Source: ZC4RG30 sp046347045 (lineage in GTDB: Bacteria > Pseudomonadota > Gammaproteobacteria > Steroidobacterales > Steroidobacteraceae). From it: a stretch of DNA of 64,000 nt. The stretch's first letter is position 1, and the number at the start of each line of letters is the position of its first letter. The notes beneath the pieces were generated by a model that worked only from the letters and a program-made list of their open reading frames with translations, was not told the origin of the DNA and did no database searches. Of this stretch, positions 16,178 to 24,668 are shown one piece after another. Both the position numbers and the translations under genes were made by a program. Where the stretch lies: contig JAXMGX010000003.1 of assembly GCA_046347045.1 (NCBI GenBank), positions 248,001 to 312,000 of the forward strand, given 5' to 3'.

Positions 16178-17761
16178 ATGTCCAGCACCGCCCCCGTCAC
16201 GGCCGATATCGTCGCCATCGGCTCCGGACACAATGGCCTGGTGGCCGCCGCCTACCTGGCCGTGGCCGGCAGGAAGGTGGTGGTGCTCGAACGCAATGCC
16301 TGGTTCGGCGGCGGCGTGGTCACGCGCGAACTGACGCTGCCGGGCTTCCGCCACGACCAGCACTCGATGAGCCATATCTTCATCCAGGGCAATCCCCTGC
16401 TGAAGAACGACGAACTGAAGCTCAAGTCGCGCTTCGGCCTGGAATACATCTTCCCCGACGTGCCGATGATGTCGGTGTTCGAGGATGGCCAGACGTTGAA
16501 GCTGTATCGCGACCCGCAGCGCTCGGCGGCGGAAATCGCGAAGTTCTCGAAGCAGGACGCCGCGACGTTCCTGAAGGTGTCGGCGCAGGCCGCCGCCTGG
16601 CTGCCGATGATCGCCTCGTCGCTGTACGTACCGCCGGCGCCGGTCGGCGCCACCAACGCGATGATGGACCAGAGCCGCGAAGGCCGCGCGTTGTGGCGGA
16701 TCATCCAGATGAGCAGCCACGATCACCTTTGCGACCTGTTTGAAAACGAACGCGTGCGCATGCACTTCGCGCGCGTGGCCGGCGAAAACCTCGTCTCGCC
16801 CGATGAAAAGGCCACGGCCATCGGCGCCTATGTGTTCCTGGGCTTTCTCGAAGCCTACGGCTTCGGAGTGGCGCGCGGCGGCTCGGGCAAACTGACCGAG
16901 GCGCTGATCGCCTGCATCGAGGCGCATGGCGGCGAGGTCATCGCCAATGCCGACGTGGCGCGCATCAAGGTGTTGAATGGCCGCGCCGCGGGAGTCGAGA
17001 CGAAGGACGGCCGTCACTTCAACGCGAAGGACGCCGTCATCGGCGCCATCCACCCGCACCTGCTGGGAGGCATGATCGATGGCATGAACGCGCAGGTGCG
17101 CGCCGATGCCGAGGCCACGCACATCACCGACGCGGCGTGCATCACCGTGCATGCCGCGCTGGACGCGCCGCTGAAGTACCGCACCGCCGACACCGTGGAT
17201 GCGGTGATGGTGGAGATGCTCCCCACCAGCTACGAAACGCTGCGCCGCGACTTCGACGAACTGCGCTACCACCAGTTCTCGCCCTATCCGCTGCTGGGCG
17301 CGGGCTCGCTGTCGCAGTTCGATCCCTCCCGCGTGCCGGCAGGCAAGGCCATCCTGCACCTGTGGGACTACGTGCCGTACACGCGCCCCGATGGCAGGAG
17401 CTGGGACGACACCAAGCAGCAATATGCCGACCACATGCTGAAGCACATGTCCAGGTTCGTCGCCAACATTCCCGACGTGGTGCTGAAGGCCCACATCGAT
17501 TCGCCTCTGGACATGGAACGCACCTCGCCCAGCTTCCGCCGCGGCGATCTGCATGGCATCGCCACCACCACCTACCAGAGCGGCGCGCACCGGCCCACCC
17601 CGGAACTTGGACAGTACACCGTGCCCGGCCTGGACCGCTTTTATCTGGTCGGCCCCTTCCAGCACCCCGGCGGTGGCGTGTTCGGCGCCGGCCGCGCCAC
17701 GGCCATGAAGATGTTCGAAGCCCTGGGAATGAACTTCGACAAGCAGGGCCGGGCCAGATGA
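16178..17761 (+). CDS. FAD-dependent oxidoreductase, phytoene dehydrogenase-like (COG1233 type)
   Basis: A 527-residue flavoprotein. The dinucleotide-binding motif IVAIGSGHNGLVAAAYLA (11-28) is followed by the acidic end of the second strand (VVVLERN). The C-terminal FAD segment reads YLVGPFQHPGGGVFGAGRATAMKM. Relatives of this type desaturate or oxidise a wide range of hydrophobic substrates. It starts the plus operon 49 bases from the divergent MBL gene, so the two operons share one control region. Its stop overlaps the start of the next small gene by 4 bases (ATGA). Confidence 0.9.
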   Translation: MSSTAPVTADIVAIGSGHNGLVAAAYLAVAGRKVVVLERNAWFGGGVVTRELTLPGFRHDQHSMSHIFIQGNPLLKNDELKLKSRFGLEYIFPDVPMMSVFEDGQTLKLYRDPQRSAAEIAKFSKQDAATFLKVSAQAAAWLPMIASSLYVPPAPVGATNAMMDQSREGRALWRIIQMSSHDHLCDLFENERVRMHFARVAGENLVSPDEKATAIGAYVFLGFLEAYGFGVARGGSGKLTEALIACIEAHGGEVIANADVARIKVLNGRAAGVETKDGRHFNAKDAVIGAIHPHLLGGMIDGMNAQVRADAEATHITDAACITVHAALDAPLKYRTADTVDAVMVEMLPTSYETLRRDFDELRYHQFSPYPLLGAGSLSQFDPSRVPAGKAILHLWDYVPYTRPDGRSWDDTKQQYADHMLKHMSRFVANIPDVVLKAHIDSPLDMERTSPSFRRGDLHGIATTTYQSGAHRPTPELGQYTVPGLDRFYLVGPFQHPGGGVFGAGRATAMKMFEALGMNFDKQGRAR

Positions 17762-17964
17762 AGATCGAATCCACCGACGGCGCGGAGCTGATGACGGTGC
17801 AGAGTCTCGAACGCGAGGGCAACAGCCTCGTGATCCGCGGCAAGGTGTTCGGCGCCATGCCGATGAATGCGAAGCTGACACCCGCAGCGGCGCGCGCGGC
17901 GTTCAAGCTGCTGTCACCGAAGCTGTTGTTCTTCCTGCTGACGCTGCCGTTCCGGCGCGGCTGA
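17758..17964 (+). CDS. Small protein of unknown function, operon member (68 residues)
   Basis: The ATG at 17758 overlaps the TGA of the upstream flavoprotein by 4 bases, a strong sign of real, coupled translation. The product has a polar first half (LMTVQSLEREGNSLVIRGKVFG) suggesting a small beta structure. A short AAAR-rich helix and a hydrophobic tail (LLFFLLTLPF) ending in RRG follow. The tail may attach it to the membrane or to its partner flavoprotein. I recall similar short proteins beside catabolic oxidoreductases in other proteobacteria, but no function is known to me. A GMC gene follows within 20 bases. Confidence 0.78.
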   Translation: MKIESTDGAELMTVQSLEREGNSLVIRGKVFGAMPMNAKLTPAAARAAFKLLSPKLLFFLLTLPFRRG

Positions 17965-17980
17965 GCCCGTGGCGGGGCGC

Positions 17981-19588
17981 ATGGGTTCCGTGGCCGAATA
18001 CGATTTCATCATCGTTGGCGCCGGCACGGCTGGATGCGCGCTGGCGGCAAGGTTGTCGGCAGACCCTGAGGTTCGCGTCTGCCTGATCGAAGCCGGCGGT
18101 CCCGCGCGGCATCCCTTCATCCATGTGCCCGCGCTGGTCGGGCCGGCCATCCTGCACAAGGGCCTGGGCTGGGGACTCTTCACCGAACCCAATGCCGCGC
18201 TCGACAACCGGCGTCTGCCGCTGCCCCGCGGCAAGGTGGTGGGCGGCTCGGGCTCCATCAACGGCATGGCCTATCACCGCGGCCATCCGCGCGATTACGA
18301 CGACTGGGCAGGCGCCGGCAATACCGGCTGGGACTGGGCCAGCGTGCTGCCGCTGTTCCGGCGCTCCGAGAACAACGCCGATGTGCGCGATCCTGCCGTG
18401 CATGGCCTAGACGGCCCCATCCATGTTGCCCACATCCCGCGACCCAATCCGCTGAACTCGGCGTTTCTGGAAGCTTTCGCCGAGGTGGGTGGATATCCGC
18501 ACTGCGATGACTTCACCGGACTGAACCCCGAAGGCTACGGCCTGCGCCAGGGCACGATCTGCCGCGGGCGCAGGCACTCCACTGCCGCGGCCATGCTTGC
18601 GCCAGCGCTGTCGCGGCCGAACCTCAGGCTGATCACCCGCGCGCAGGTGCGACGCATCCGCGTCGAGAAGGGCCGCGCCACCGGCATCGAACTGGCCGGA
18701 GGCAGCGGGCGCTTCATCGCCGCGCAACGCGAAGTGCTGTTGTGCGCGGGGGCCATCCATTCTCCACAGCTGTTGATGCTGTCGGGCATCGGCCCGGCAG
18801 ACGAGCTGCGTGCGCTGGGCCTGCCCGTGCATGCCGCACTGCCCGGCGTGGGCGGCAATTATCACGACCACCCCGCGCTCGCGCTCACGCTGGAAATGCG
18901 CGACTCCACCTCGTACGGGCTGTCATGGCGCGCTTTGCCCCGCAATGCCTGGAGCGCGGTGGAATACATTTTCGCCCGACGCGGCCAGCTCGCCAGCAAT
19001 GTGTTCGAGTCCACGGCTTTCATCCGCAGCGACCGCGGACTTGACCGCCCCGACATCCAGATCGCGTTCCAGCCCGCAAGACGCAACTCGGACGCGTTTC
19101 CATTGCCGAAGGGCCATGGCTTCGCGATGAGCGTGGTGAACCTGTATCCCAGGAGCCGCGGCCGGATTCGGCTGGCCAGCGCCGATGTGCGCGATGCGCC
19201 GCGCGTGGATGCATGCCTGCTGGCCGATCCGGCCGATGCGACGCCGATGCTCGCAGGACTGCGGCTCGCCAGAAGGCTGAGCCAGGCCCGCGCCTTCGCC
19301 CGCTATGGGGCGCACGAGGTGCTGCCGGGACCTTCCGCGCACAGCGATGAGCAGCTTCTGGCCTACCTGCGGCGCGCGGCCGGCACGGCGCACCATCCGG
19401 TTGGCACCTGCCGCATGGGCGTGGACGAGGCCGCCGTGGTCGACCCCCAACTGCGGGTCCGGGGCATCGCGGCGTTGCGGGTGGTGGACGCCTCCATATT
19501 TCCTAGTATCGTCGGTGGAAACACCAACGCACCGGTGGTGATGGTGGCCGAAAAGGCCGTCGACCTCATCACCGGGCGCAACACTTGA
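17981..19588 (+). CDS. GMC-family FAD-dependent oxidoreductase
   Basis: A 535-residue alcohol-oxidising flavoprotein, paralogous to the one at 11984-13561. The FAD motif IIVGAGTAGCALAARL lies near residues 8-23, the signature GGSGSINGMAYHRGHPRDYDDW near 86-107, and the His-containing motif TAHHPVGTCRMG near 475. The ATG at 17981 is preferred because GGCGGGG precedes it; a GTG at 17969 in the same frame is possible. It is the third gene of the plus operon. Having one GMC in each divergent operon suggests two alcohol oxidations in the same pathway or two related substrates. Confidence 0.93.
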   Translation: MGSVAEYDFIIVGAGTAGCALAARLSADPEVRVCLIEAGGPARHPFIHVPALVGPAILHKGLGWGLFTEPNAALDNRRLPLPRGKVVGGSGSINGMAYHRGHPRDYDDWAGAGNTGWDWASVLPLFRRSENNADVRDPAVHGLDGPIHVAHIPRPNPLNSAFLEAFAEVGGYPHCDDFTGLNPEGYGLRQGTICRGRRHSTAAAMLAPALSRPNLRLITRAQVRRIRVEKGRATGIELAGGSGRFIAAQREVLLCAGAIHSPQLLMLSGIGPADELRALGLPVHAALPGVGGNYHDHPALALTLEMRDSTSYGLSWRALPRNAWSAVEYIFARRGQLASNVFESTAFIRSDRGLDRPDIQIAFQPARRNSDAFPLPKGHGFAMSVVNLYPRSRGRIRLASADVRDAPRVDACLLADPADATPMLAGLRLARRLSQARAFARYGAHEVLPGPSAHSDEQLLAYLRRAAGTAHHPVGTCRMGVDEAAVVDPQLRVRGIAALRVVDASIFPSIVGGNTNAPVVMVAEKAVDLITGRNT

Positions 19589-19600
19589 ACGGGGGATTCA

Positions 19601-20476
19601 ATGGCTGCTGAGCACATCCGGCACTGGCAGGTGGGCGATGTCACCATCGCGCGCATCGTCGAGGTCAACGGCTGGGAGGACGACATCACCATGCTGCTGC
19701 CCGATGCGGATCCCGCCTTCGTACAGCGCTTCCCGTGGCTGCGCCCGCATTTCGCCACACCCGACGGCAGGATGATCATCTCGTTCCAGTGTTTCGTGCT
19801 GCGCTCGCAGGGCCGCACGGCGATGATCGACACCTGCATCGGGAACGACCGCCAGCGCGAATTCCCGGTGTTCACCAACATGCAGACCACCTTCCTCGAA
19901 GATCTGGCCACCGCCGGCTTTCCGCATGAGGAAATCACCGACGTGCTGTGCACGCACCTGCACTTCGATCACGTGGGCTGGAACACGCGGCTGGTCGATG
20001 GCAAATGGGTGCCCACGTTCCCGCAGGCGCGCTATCTATTCGGCCGGCGCGAGTACGAGCACTGGAAGCACCTGCACGACACCAACGGCTACCACGACCT
20101 GCATCACATGGACGATGCGGTGTTGCCGGTGCTCGACGCGGGCCTCGTGGAATTCATCGGGCCCGACTTCAGGCTCACCGACGAGGTGTCGCTGATACCC
20201 ACGCCAGGCCACACGCCCGGGCACGTCAGCGTACTCATCCAGTCGAAGGGCAAGAGCGCGGTCATCACCGGCGACATGATGCACAACCCCATCCAGATCG
20301 CGGTGCCGGAGCGCGAAGCGCGCTTCGACATGGACAAGACGGCGGCGGCGCGTACCCGCGGCGAGTTCGTGCGGCGTTTCAACGGCACACCGACGCTGGT
20401 GATCGGCAGCCATTTCTCAGAACCCACGGCCGGCCACATCGTGCCCGATGGCCAGGCCTGGAAGCTCGAGGTCTGA
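19601..20476 (+). CDS. Metallo-beta-lactamase-fold hydrolase
   Basis: A 291-residue metal-dependent hydrolase. The metal site HLHFDHVGW lies near residues 114-122, the second His in PTPGHTPGH, an Asp in VITGDMMHN, and a last His in IGSHFSEPTAGHI. It is longer than the MBL protein at 15328 and only distantly similar, so the two operons carry different hydrolases of the same fold. The start follows the GMC stop by 12 bases, with GGGGGA as SD. Opening of a lactone or thioester intermediate is plausible. Confidence 0.9.
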   Translation: MAAEHIRHWQVGDVTIARIVEVNGWEDDITMLLPDADPAFVQRFPWLRPHFATPDGRMIISFQCFVLRSQGRTAMIDTCIGNDRQREFPVFTNMQTTFLEDLATAGFPHEEITDVLCTHLHFDHVGWNTRLVDGKWVPTFPQARYLFGRREYEHWKHLHDTNGYHDLHHMDDAVLPVLDAGLVEFIGPDFRLTDEVSLIPTPGHTPGHVSVLIQSKGKSAVITGDMMHNPIQIAVPEREARFDMDKTAAARTRGEFVRRFNGTPTLVIGSHFSEPTAGHIVPDGQAWKLEV

Positions 20477-20478
20477 CC

Positions 20479-21240
20479 ATGGCGCGACATCCCGATCTCT
20501 CCGGCCGCAGCGTGTTCATCACGGGCGCGGCGCGCGGCCTGGGCCGCTCCATGGCCGAGACGCTGGCCGAGTGCGGCGCCATCGTGGGCGTGGCCGATCT
20601 GGTGCTGGTCGAAGCCGAAGCCGTGGCAGCGCACATCCGTTCGCGCGGCGGCCAGGCGCATGCCTTCGCGGTGGATGTAGCCGTGCGGCGCCTGTACATG
20701 GCCGCGGCCGCCACGTTTGCGGCGCAATGCGGCCGCATCGATGCGGTGATCAACAACGCCATGCTGCTCAAGTACGAACCCGTGGAGCAGATCAGCGAGG
20801 AAACCCTCACCCGCATGACCGCCATCGGCATCAATGGCAGCATGTGGGGCGCACAGGCGCTGCTGGCGCACTACGACCCGGAACGCGGCGGCTCGCTGAT
20901 CAACCTGGCCTCGCCCGTGGCCGAGAAGGGCTTCCCGAACACCGCGGCCTACAGCGCGGTGAAAGGCGCCATCTTCACGCTCACCAAGACGCTGTCGGCG
21001 GAACTGGGCCCGCGCAATGTGCGCGTCAACGCGCTGTCACCGGGCTCGGTGCCCACACCCGGCGCCATGGGACTGAACGACAAGGCCGAATACGAAAAGC
21101 GCACGCGCACCATCCCGATGCGCCGGCTGGGCCGCGAGGAGGACAACGCCGAAGCCTGCGCCTTCCTGCTGAGCGATGCGGCCTCCTTCATCAATGGCGA
21201 GATTCTGCATGTGGATGGCGGCATCGCCGCCGCGGGGTGA
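20479..21240 (+). CDS. Short-chain dehydrogenase/reductase (SDR)
   Basis: A 253-residue SDR beginning MARHPDLSGRSVFITGAARGLG. The cofactor motif GAARGLG is at about 16-22. The usual NAG is altered to NNAML, a minor variation. The catalytic Ser in LASPV and the Tyr/Lys in AAYSAVK are intact. The start at 20479 lies 2 bases after the stop of the MBL gene. The P450 follows 3 bases after its stop, so translation is probably coupled through the operon. The substrate is unknown. Confidence 0.9.
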   Translation: MARHPDLSGRSVFITGAARGLGRSMAETLAECGAIVGVADLVLVEAEAVAAHIRSRGGQAHAFAVDVAVRRLYMAAAATFAAQCGRIDAVINNAMLLKYEPVEQISEETLTRMTAIGINGSMWGAQALLAHYDPERGGSLINLASPVAEKGFPNTAAYSAVKGAIFTLTKTLSAELGPRNVRVNALSPGSVPTPGAMGLNDKAEYEKRTRTIPMRRLGREEDNAEACAFLLSDAASFINGEILHVDGGIAAAG

Positions 21241-21243
21241 TAC

Positions 21244-22428
21244 ATGAGCAAGCCGATTCCGGAATTCGACACCGACATCTTCTCGCGCGAATCCATCCGC
21301 AACGCCAATGCGGTGGACGACCGGCTGCGTGAATTCGCGCCCGTGGTGCGGCTGCCCGGCGAGAACATCACCATGCTGGCGCGCTACAAGGATGTTGCCG
21401 CGGGCCTCAAGGACTGGAAGACCTTTTCATCCACCTCGCGACCCTGGCACGATCCGAATTCGGTCCGCCCCGAACTGCTGCTGACGGATGATCCGCCCAA
21501 GCACACGCGGGTGCGCGCGGTGATCTCCAACGCGCTGTCTCCGAAGGCGCTCAATCACATGGCGGAGAACTTCCGCCGCGATGCGCGCAATCTGGTCGAC
21601 AGCCTCAGGCCGCGCGCCGGCGAACCCGTCGACGCGGTGGCCAGCATCACCCAGGCTTTCATCCACAAGGTGCTGCCCGACCTGCTGGGACTGCCCGAGA
21701 AGGGACGCGAGCATCTCTCGGCCTTCGGCAACATGGTGTGGGCCACCATGGGCCCGATGAACGAGATCTTTCACGACGCCATGCGCGACACCAGCGGCGA
21801 AGTGCTCGACTGGGCCGGCAAGGTCAGCAACCGCGACAACCTCGCGCCCGGCAGCCTCGGCATGGCCATGTACGAAGCCGCCGATCGCGGCGAGTGCACC
21901 GAGCAGGAAGCGGGCCTGCTGGTGGGCATCCTGCTCTCGGCTGCGGCCGACACCACCGTGCTCACCATGGCCAATGCCATCCGCGCCTTCAGCCAGTTCC
22001 CGGAGCAGTACCAGCTCGTGCGCGCCAATCCCTCACTGGTGAAGGCCGCATTCGAGGAGAGCCTGCGCTGGGATTCGCCCTCGCGCATGGCCGGCCGCAT
22101 CGCGATGACCGATGTTGAGATCGACGGCTACGTGATCCCCAAGGGCGAGCGCTGCGGATTGATGTTCGCCGCCGCCAATCGCGATCCCCGCCGCTGGGAG
22201 GATCCGCTGCAGTTCGACGTGCGCCGCAACAACATCGGCAGCCTGGGATTCGGGCATGGCGTGCACGCCTGCGTTGGCCGCGTGCTGGCGCTGCTCGAGG
22301 CCGAGGCGCTGCTGGGCGCGCTGGTGGAACAGGTGGTGGCCTTCGAAGCCGCAGGCGAGCCCGTACCGTGGATGACCACGGTTGGCCATGGGCCGATCAA
22401 GCTGCCGGTGAGGCTGCGCTTCGCGTAG
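21244..22428 (+). CDS. Cytochrome P450 monooxygenase
   Basis: A 394-residue soluble bacterial P450. The I-helix oxygen-activation motif AAADTT is present, the ExxR is seen as EESLRW, and the heme-ligand loop reads FGHGVHACVGR with Cys343 as the thiolate ligand. It catalyses insertion of one oxygen atom (hydroxylation or O-demethylation) using electrons from a ferredoxin system. No ferredoxin or reductase gene lies beside it, so redox partners must come from elsewhere. It is the last gene of the plus operon and probably performs the first or the activating step of the pathway. Confidence 0.96.
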   Translation: MSKPIPEFDTDIFSRESIRNANAVDDRLREFAPVVRLPGENITMLARYKDVAAGLKDWKTFSSTSRPWHDPNSVRPELLLTDDPPKHTRVRAVISNALSPKALNHMAENFRRDARNLVDSLRPRAGEPVDAVASITQAFIHKVLPDLLGLPEKGREHLSAFGNMVWATMGPMNEIFHDAMRDTSGEVLDWAGKVSNRDNLAPGSLGMAMYEAADRGECTEQEAGLLVGILLSAAADTTVLTMANAIRAFSQFPEQYQLVRANPSLVKAAFEESLRWDSPSRMAGRIAMTDVEIDGYVIPKGERCGLMFAAANRDPRRWEDPLQFDVRRNNIGSLGFGHGVHACVGRVLALLEAEALLGALVEQVVAFEAAGEPVPWMTTVGHGPIKLPVRLRFA

Positions 22429-22473
22429 ATCGGCCCCGGCTCATCGGCCTTGGCCTGCGGGCCGGACGCTGCT

Positions 22474-23625
22474 TCAGAGCGCAGCGGCGTGGATGATATC
22501 GGCGATCCGCTGGAAGCGCCGCGTGTTCGCGTTGTGCTCCATCACCCCCGCGGACAGGCAGGCAAAGGTGATGTCGCGCACCGGGTCCACCCAGAACAGT
22601 GAAGTGCCCGCGCCGTAGTTGCCGAAGGTGCCTGGCGTTGCCAGCGTGCCGAACATGTGATGGCACAGCATCTCGCCGCGCAGCGTGAACCCCAGGCCGA
22701 TGTACGCCGGCACCGGCGCCAGTCCTTCGGCGCGGCCACGGGCCGCATAAAGCTCGTTCACCTTGTCCCCGGTGTGGTTGCGCGCCGCCAGATTGATCGT
22801 GGCCGGCGACAGCATGCGCACGCCGCTCCACGTGCCGCCCGTGCGGAACAGGTCCGCGAAGCGGAACAGGTCGGGCACGGTGGACACGATGCCCACCCAG
22901 GGCATCTCGGCCTTCTCGTCCTCGTAGGCACCGTTCGCGCCCGGCGTATTGCGGCTCTTGTGGCCGATGGGATAGTTGCCGCGGAAATCCGGCACGACCT
23001 TGCGGGACTTCAGGTCCGGGCGCAGGCCCACCGCAGTGTCGCGCATCTGCAGCGGGTCGAGGATGTCCTGCTGCACGATCTGCCGGTAGCCGCGCCGCTG
23101 CGGGTCGGTGCGCAGCAGCGCCTCGGCCATCAGCACGTGGTTGACCAGCGGCGAGTACGACACCTTGCCGCAGGGCTCGTCGACGGGCTTCACCTCGGCG
23201 ATCACCGTGGCGGCCACCTCGGCAAAATTGTCGATGTACCAGCCCGGCTTCACTTCGAAGATGATGGGAAAGCCCGCCTGGTGCGACAGCAGGTGCCACA
23301 TCAGGATCTTCTCGCGGCCATGGCCGCTGAATTCCGGGATCAGTTCGGTGATGGGCGTGGTCAGCGCGAAACGCCCCTGCTCGATGGCGCGCAGCACCAG
23401 CAGGTTGGTGAAGGCCTTGGTCACCGAGAAGATGTTGAACACCGAATCGAGTCTGAGCGGCTGCGTCTGCTCCGCATCGGCGGCACCAATGGCCGCCTCG
23501 AACACCGTCTCCCCGCCGCGCGCCACCTTGATCACCGCGCCGTGGTACCGGCCGGCACGGATGTCCTCGCGCACCACGTCGTGCAGCAGGTTCAGCTGCT
23601 GCGCGTTCATTCCCGTTGCGGACAC
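22474..23625 (-). CDS. Serine hydrolase of the class C beta-lactamase/esterase family
   Basis: A 383-residue serine hydrolase. The SxxK motif is SVTK (Ser67, Lys70), the YxN-position motif reads YSP (SYSPLVNHVLM), and a Gly-rich segment near the C-terminus (GNYGAGTSLFWVDP) stands where the third motif lies in esterase members. Such proteins usually act as esterases or lactonases rather than drug-resistance enzymes. GTG at 23625 is chosen because GGAAG lies 7 bases upstream; ATG at 23610 is the alternative. It begins 4 bases after the ring-cleavage dioxygenase gene and is probably cotranscribed with it. Confidence 0.88.
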   Translation of the reverse strand: MSATGMNAQQLNLLHDVVREDIRAGRYHGAVIKVARGGETVFEAAIGAADAEQTQPLRLDSVFNIFSVTKAFTNLLVLRAIEQGRFALTTPITELIPEFSGHGREKILMWHLLSHQAGFPIIFEVKPGWYIDNFAEVAATVIAEVKPVDEPCGKVSYSPLVNHVLMAEALLRTDPQRRGYRQIVQQDILDPLQMRDTAVGLRPDLKSRKVVPDFRGNYPIGHKSRNTPGANGAYEDEKAEMPWVGIVSTVPDLFRFADLFRTGGTWSGVRMLSPATINLAARNHTGDKVNELYAARGRAEGLAPVPAYIGLGFTLRGEMLCHHMFGTLATPGTFGNYGAGTSLFWVDPVRDITFACLSAGVMEHNANTRRFQRIADIIHAAAL

Positions 23626-23629
23626 TGAT

Positions 23630-24637
23630 CTACTTCCAGCGGCTGGCCGTGATCGGGAAGGGTTCCAGCTCGCCCTTGGCGTAGCGCTGCTCCAGGCCGG
23701 GCGTGCCGTTCTCCAGCACCATCAGCATCGAACGCTTCGGCGCAAAGCCCTGGTGGCGGATGTCGGCCGGCATGGCGCAGACATCGCCCGACTTCATCAC
23801 GATGCGGCCGCGCGGATTGCCGGTGGCCTTGTCCTGGATGTTCCAGTGAATTTCATCGGTGAGCTGGATGAACCACTCGTTGCGATCGTTGCCATGGATC
23901 ACCGGCAGCATGTGCTCTTCGCTGGTCACGCAGCAGATGCAGGCATTGGTGATCGAGGTGAACGACGGGTTCCAGGTGACGTCGGCGCGCGCAATGTGGT
24001 CGTACACATTGAAGGCGTGGATCTGGCCCTCGAATCCCGGCTCGGGTTCGATGGTGGGCTTGTCATAGGTGACATCGGCGAAGGCGCGGTTGATGGGATG
24101 CCCGCTGGCATCCGAACGCGGCGCCACGTCGCCCGGCAGGCCCATCATGCGCTTGGCCGGATCGAAGCCGCGGATCAGCGGCCCCTTGGCCTCGCGCGTC
24201 TTGGCGCCCAGCGGTGAACCGGTTTCCAGCGGCGCCCGCAGCGGATCGTAGCCTTCGTTGATCCAGTTCACCGAGATGGTCTCGAAGGCCTCGCGCACAT
24301 CGGCGGTGTTGAAGGTTTCGAGGAAGTCCACGCCGGTGTCGCGGTGACCCTTGCTGTAGGTGCCAGCGAAGATATCCACCGTGCCGTAGTGGTTCTGCGT
24401 GCCGAACACATCGTCGAAGAAGATCCAGCCGTAGAAGAAACCCCAGCCGATATCGCGCACCATGGCGCGCAGGAAGCGGTCCACCTCGATGGTGTGCGTG
24501 CCCTTGGGCCAGCGCACGTGCACGAAATAGGCGTCACGCTCGAAAGTGAAACTGCCGAAGGTGTACTTGCGGTAGCCCAGCACCGGATCGGGCGCGGAGG
24601 CGACGACCTGGACTTTCTCGATTCTTACAGCGTTCAT
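23630..24637 (-). CDS. Hydroquinone 1,2-dioxygenase-type enzyme, large (catalytic) subunit
   Basis: A 335-residue protein matching the large subunit of the two-component, Fe-dependent hydroquinone dioxygenases (HapD/PnpD type, about 38 kDa). These open the ring of hydroquinones to 4-hydroxymuconic semialdehydes. The metal ligands reported for PnpD form a pattern His-x-Asn-x3-Glu with a second His 47 residues after the first. Here His248, Asn250, Glu254 and His295 reproduce that spacing exactly, in IHGNDRNEW and ADIRHQG. The SD GAGGAA precedes the ATG. The small-subunit gene ends 31 bases upstream. The ring substrate may be a substituted hydroquinone; that part is inference. Confidence 0.82.
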   Translation of the reverse strand: MNAVRIEKVQVVASAPDPVLGYRKYTFGSFTFERDAYFVHVRWPKGTHTIEVDRFLRAMVRDIGWGFFYGWIFFDDVFGTQNHYGTVDIFAGTYSKGHRDTGVDFLETFNTADVREAFETISVNWINEGYDPLRAPLETGSPLGAKTREAKGPLIRGFDPAKRMMGLPGDVAPRSDASGHPINRAFADVTYDKPTIEPEPGFEGQIHAFNVYDHIARADVTWNPSFTSITNACICCVTSEEHMLPVIHGNDRNEWFIQLTDEIHWNIQDKATGNPRGRIVMKSGDVCAMPADIRHQGFAPKRSMLMVLENGTPGLEQRYAKGELEPFPITASRWK

Positions 24638-24668
24638 GGTGGAATTCCTCGGCGAGTCTTGCGGGTGC

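Noticed and set aside
22429..22473. Possible terminator between the P450 and serine hydrolase genes
   Set aside because: Only imperfect GC-rich pairing (CCGGC/GCCGG) and no T-tract; too weak to call.
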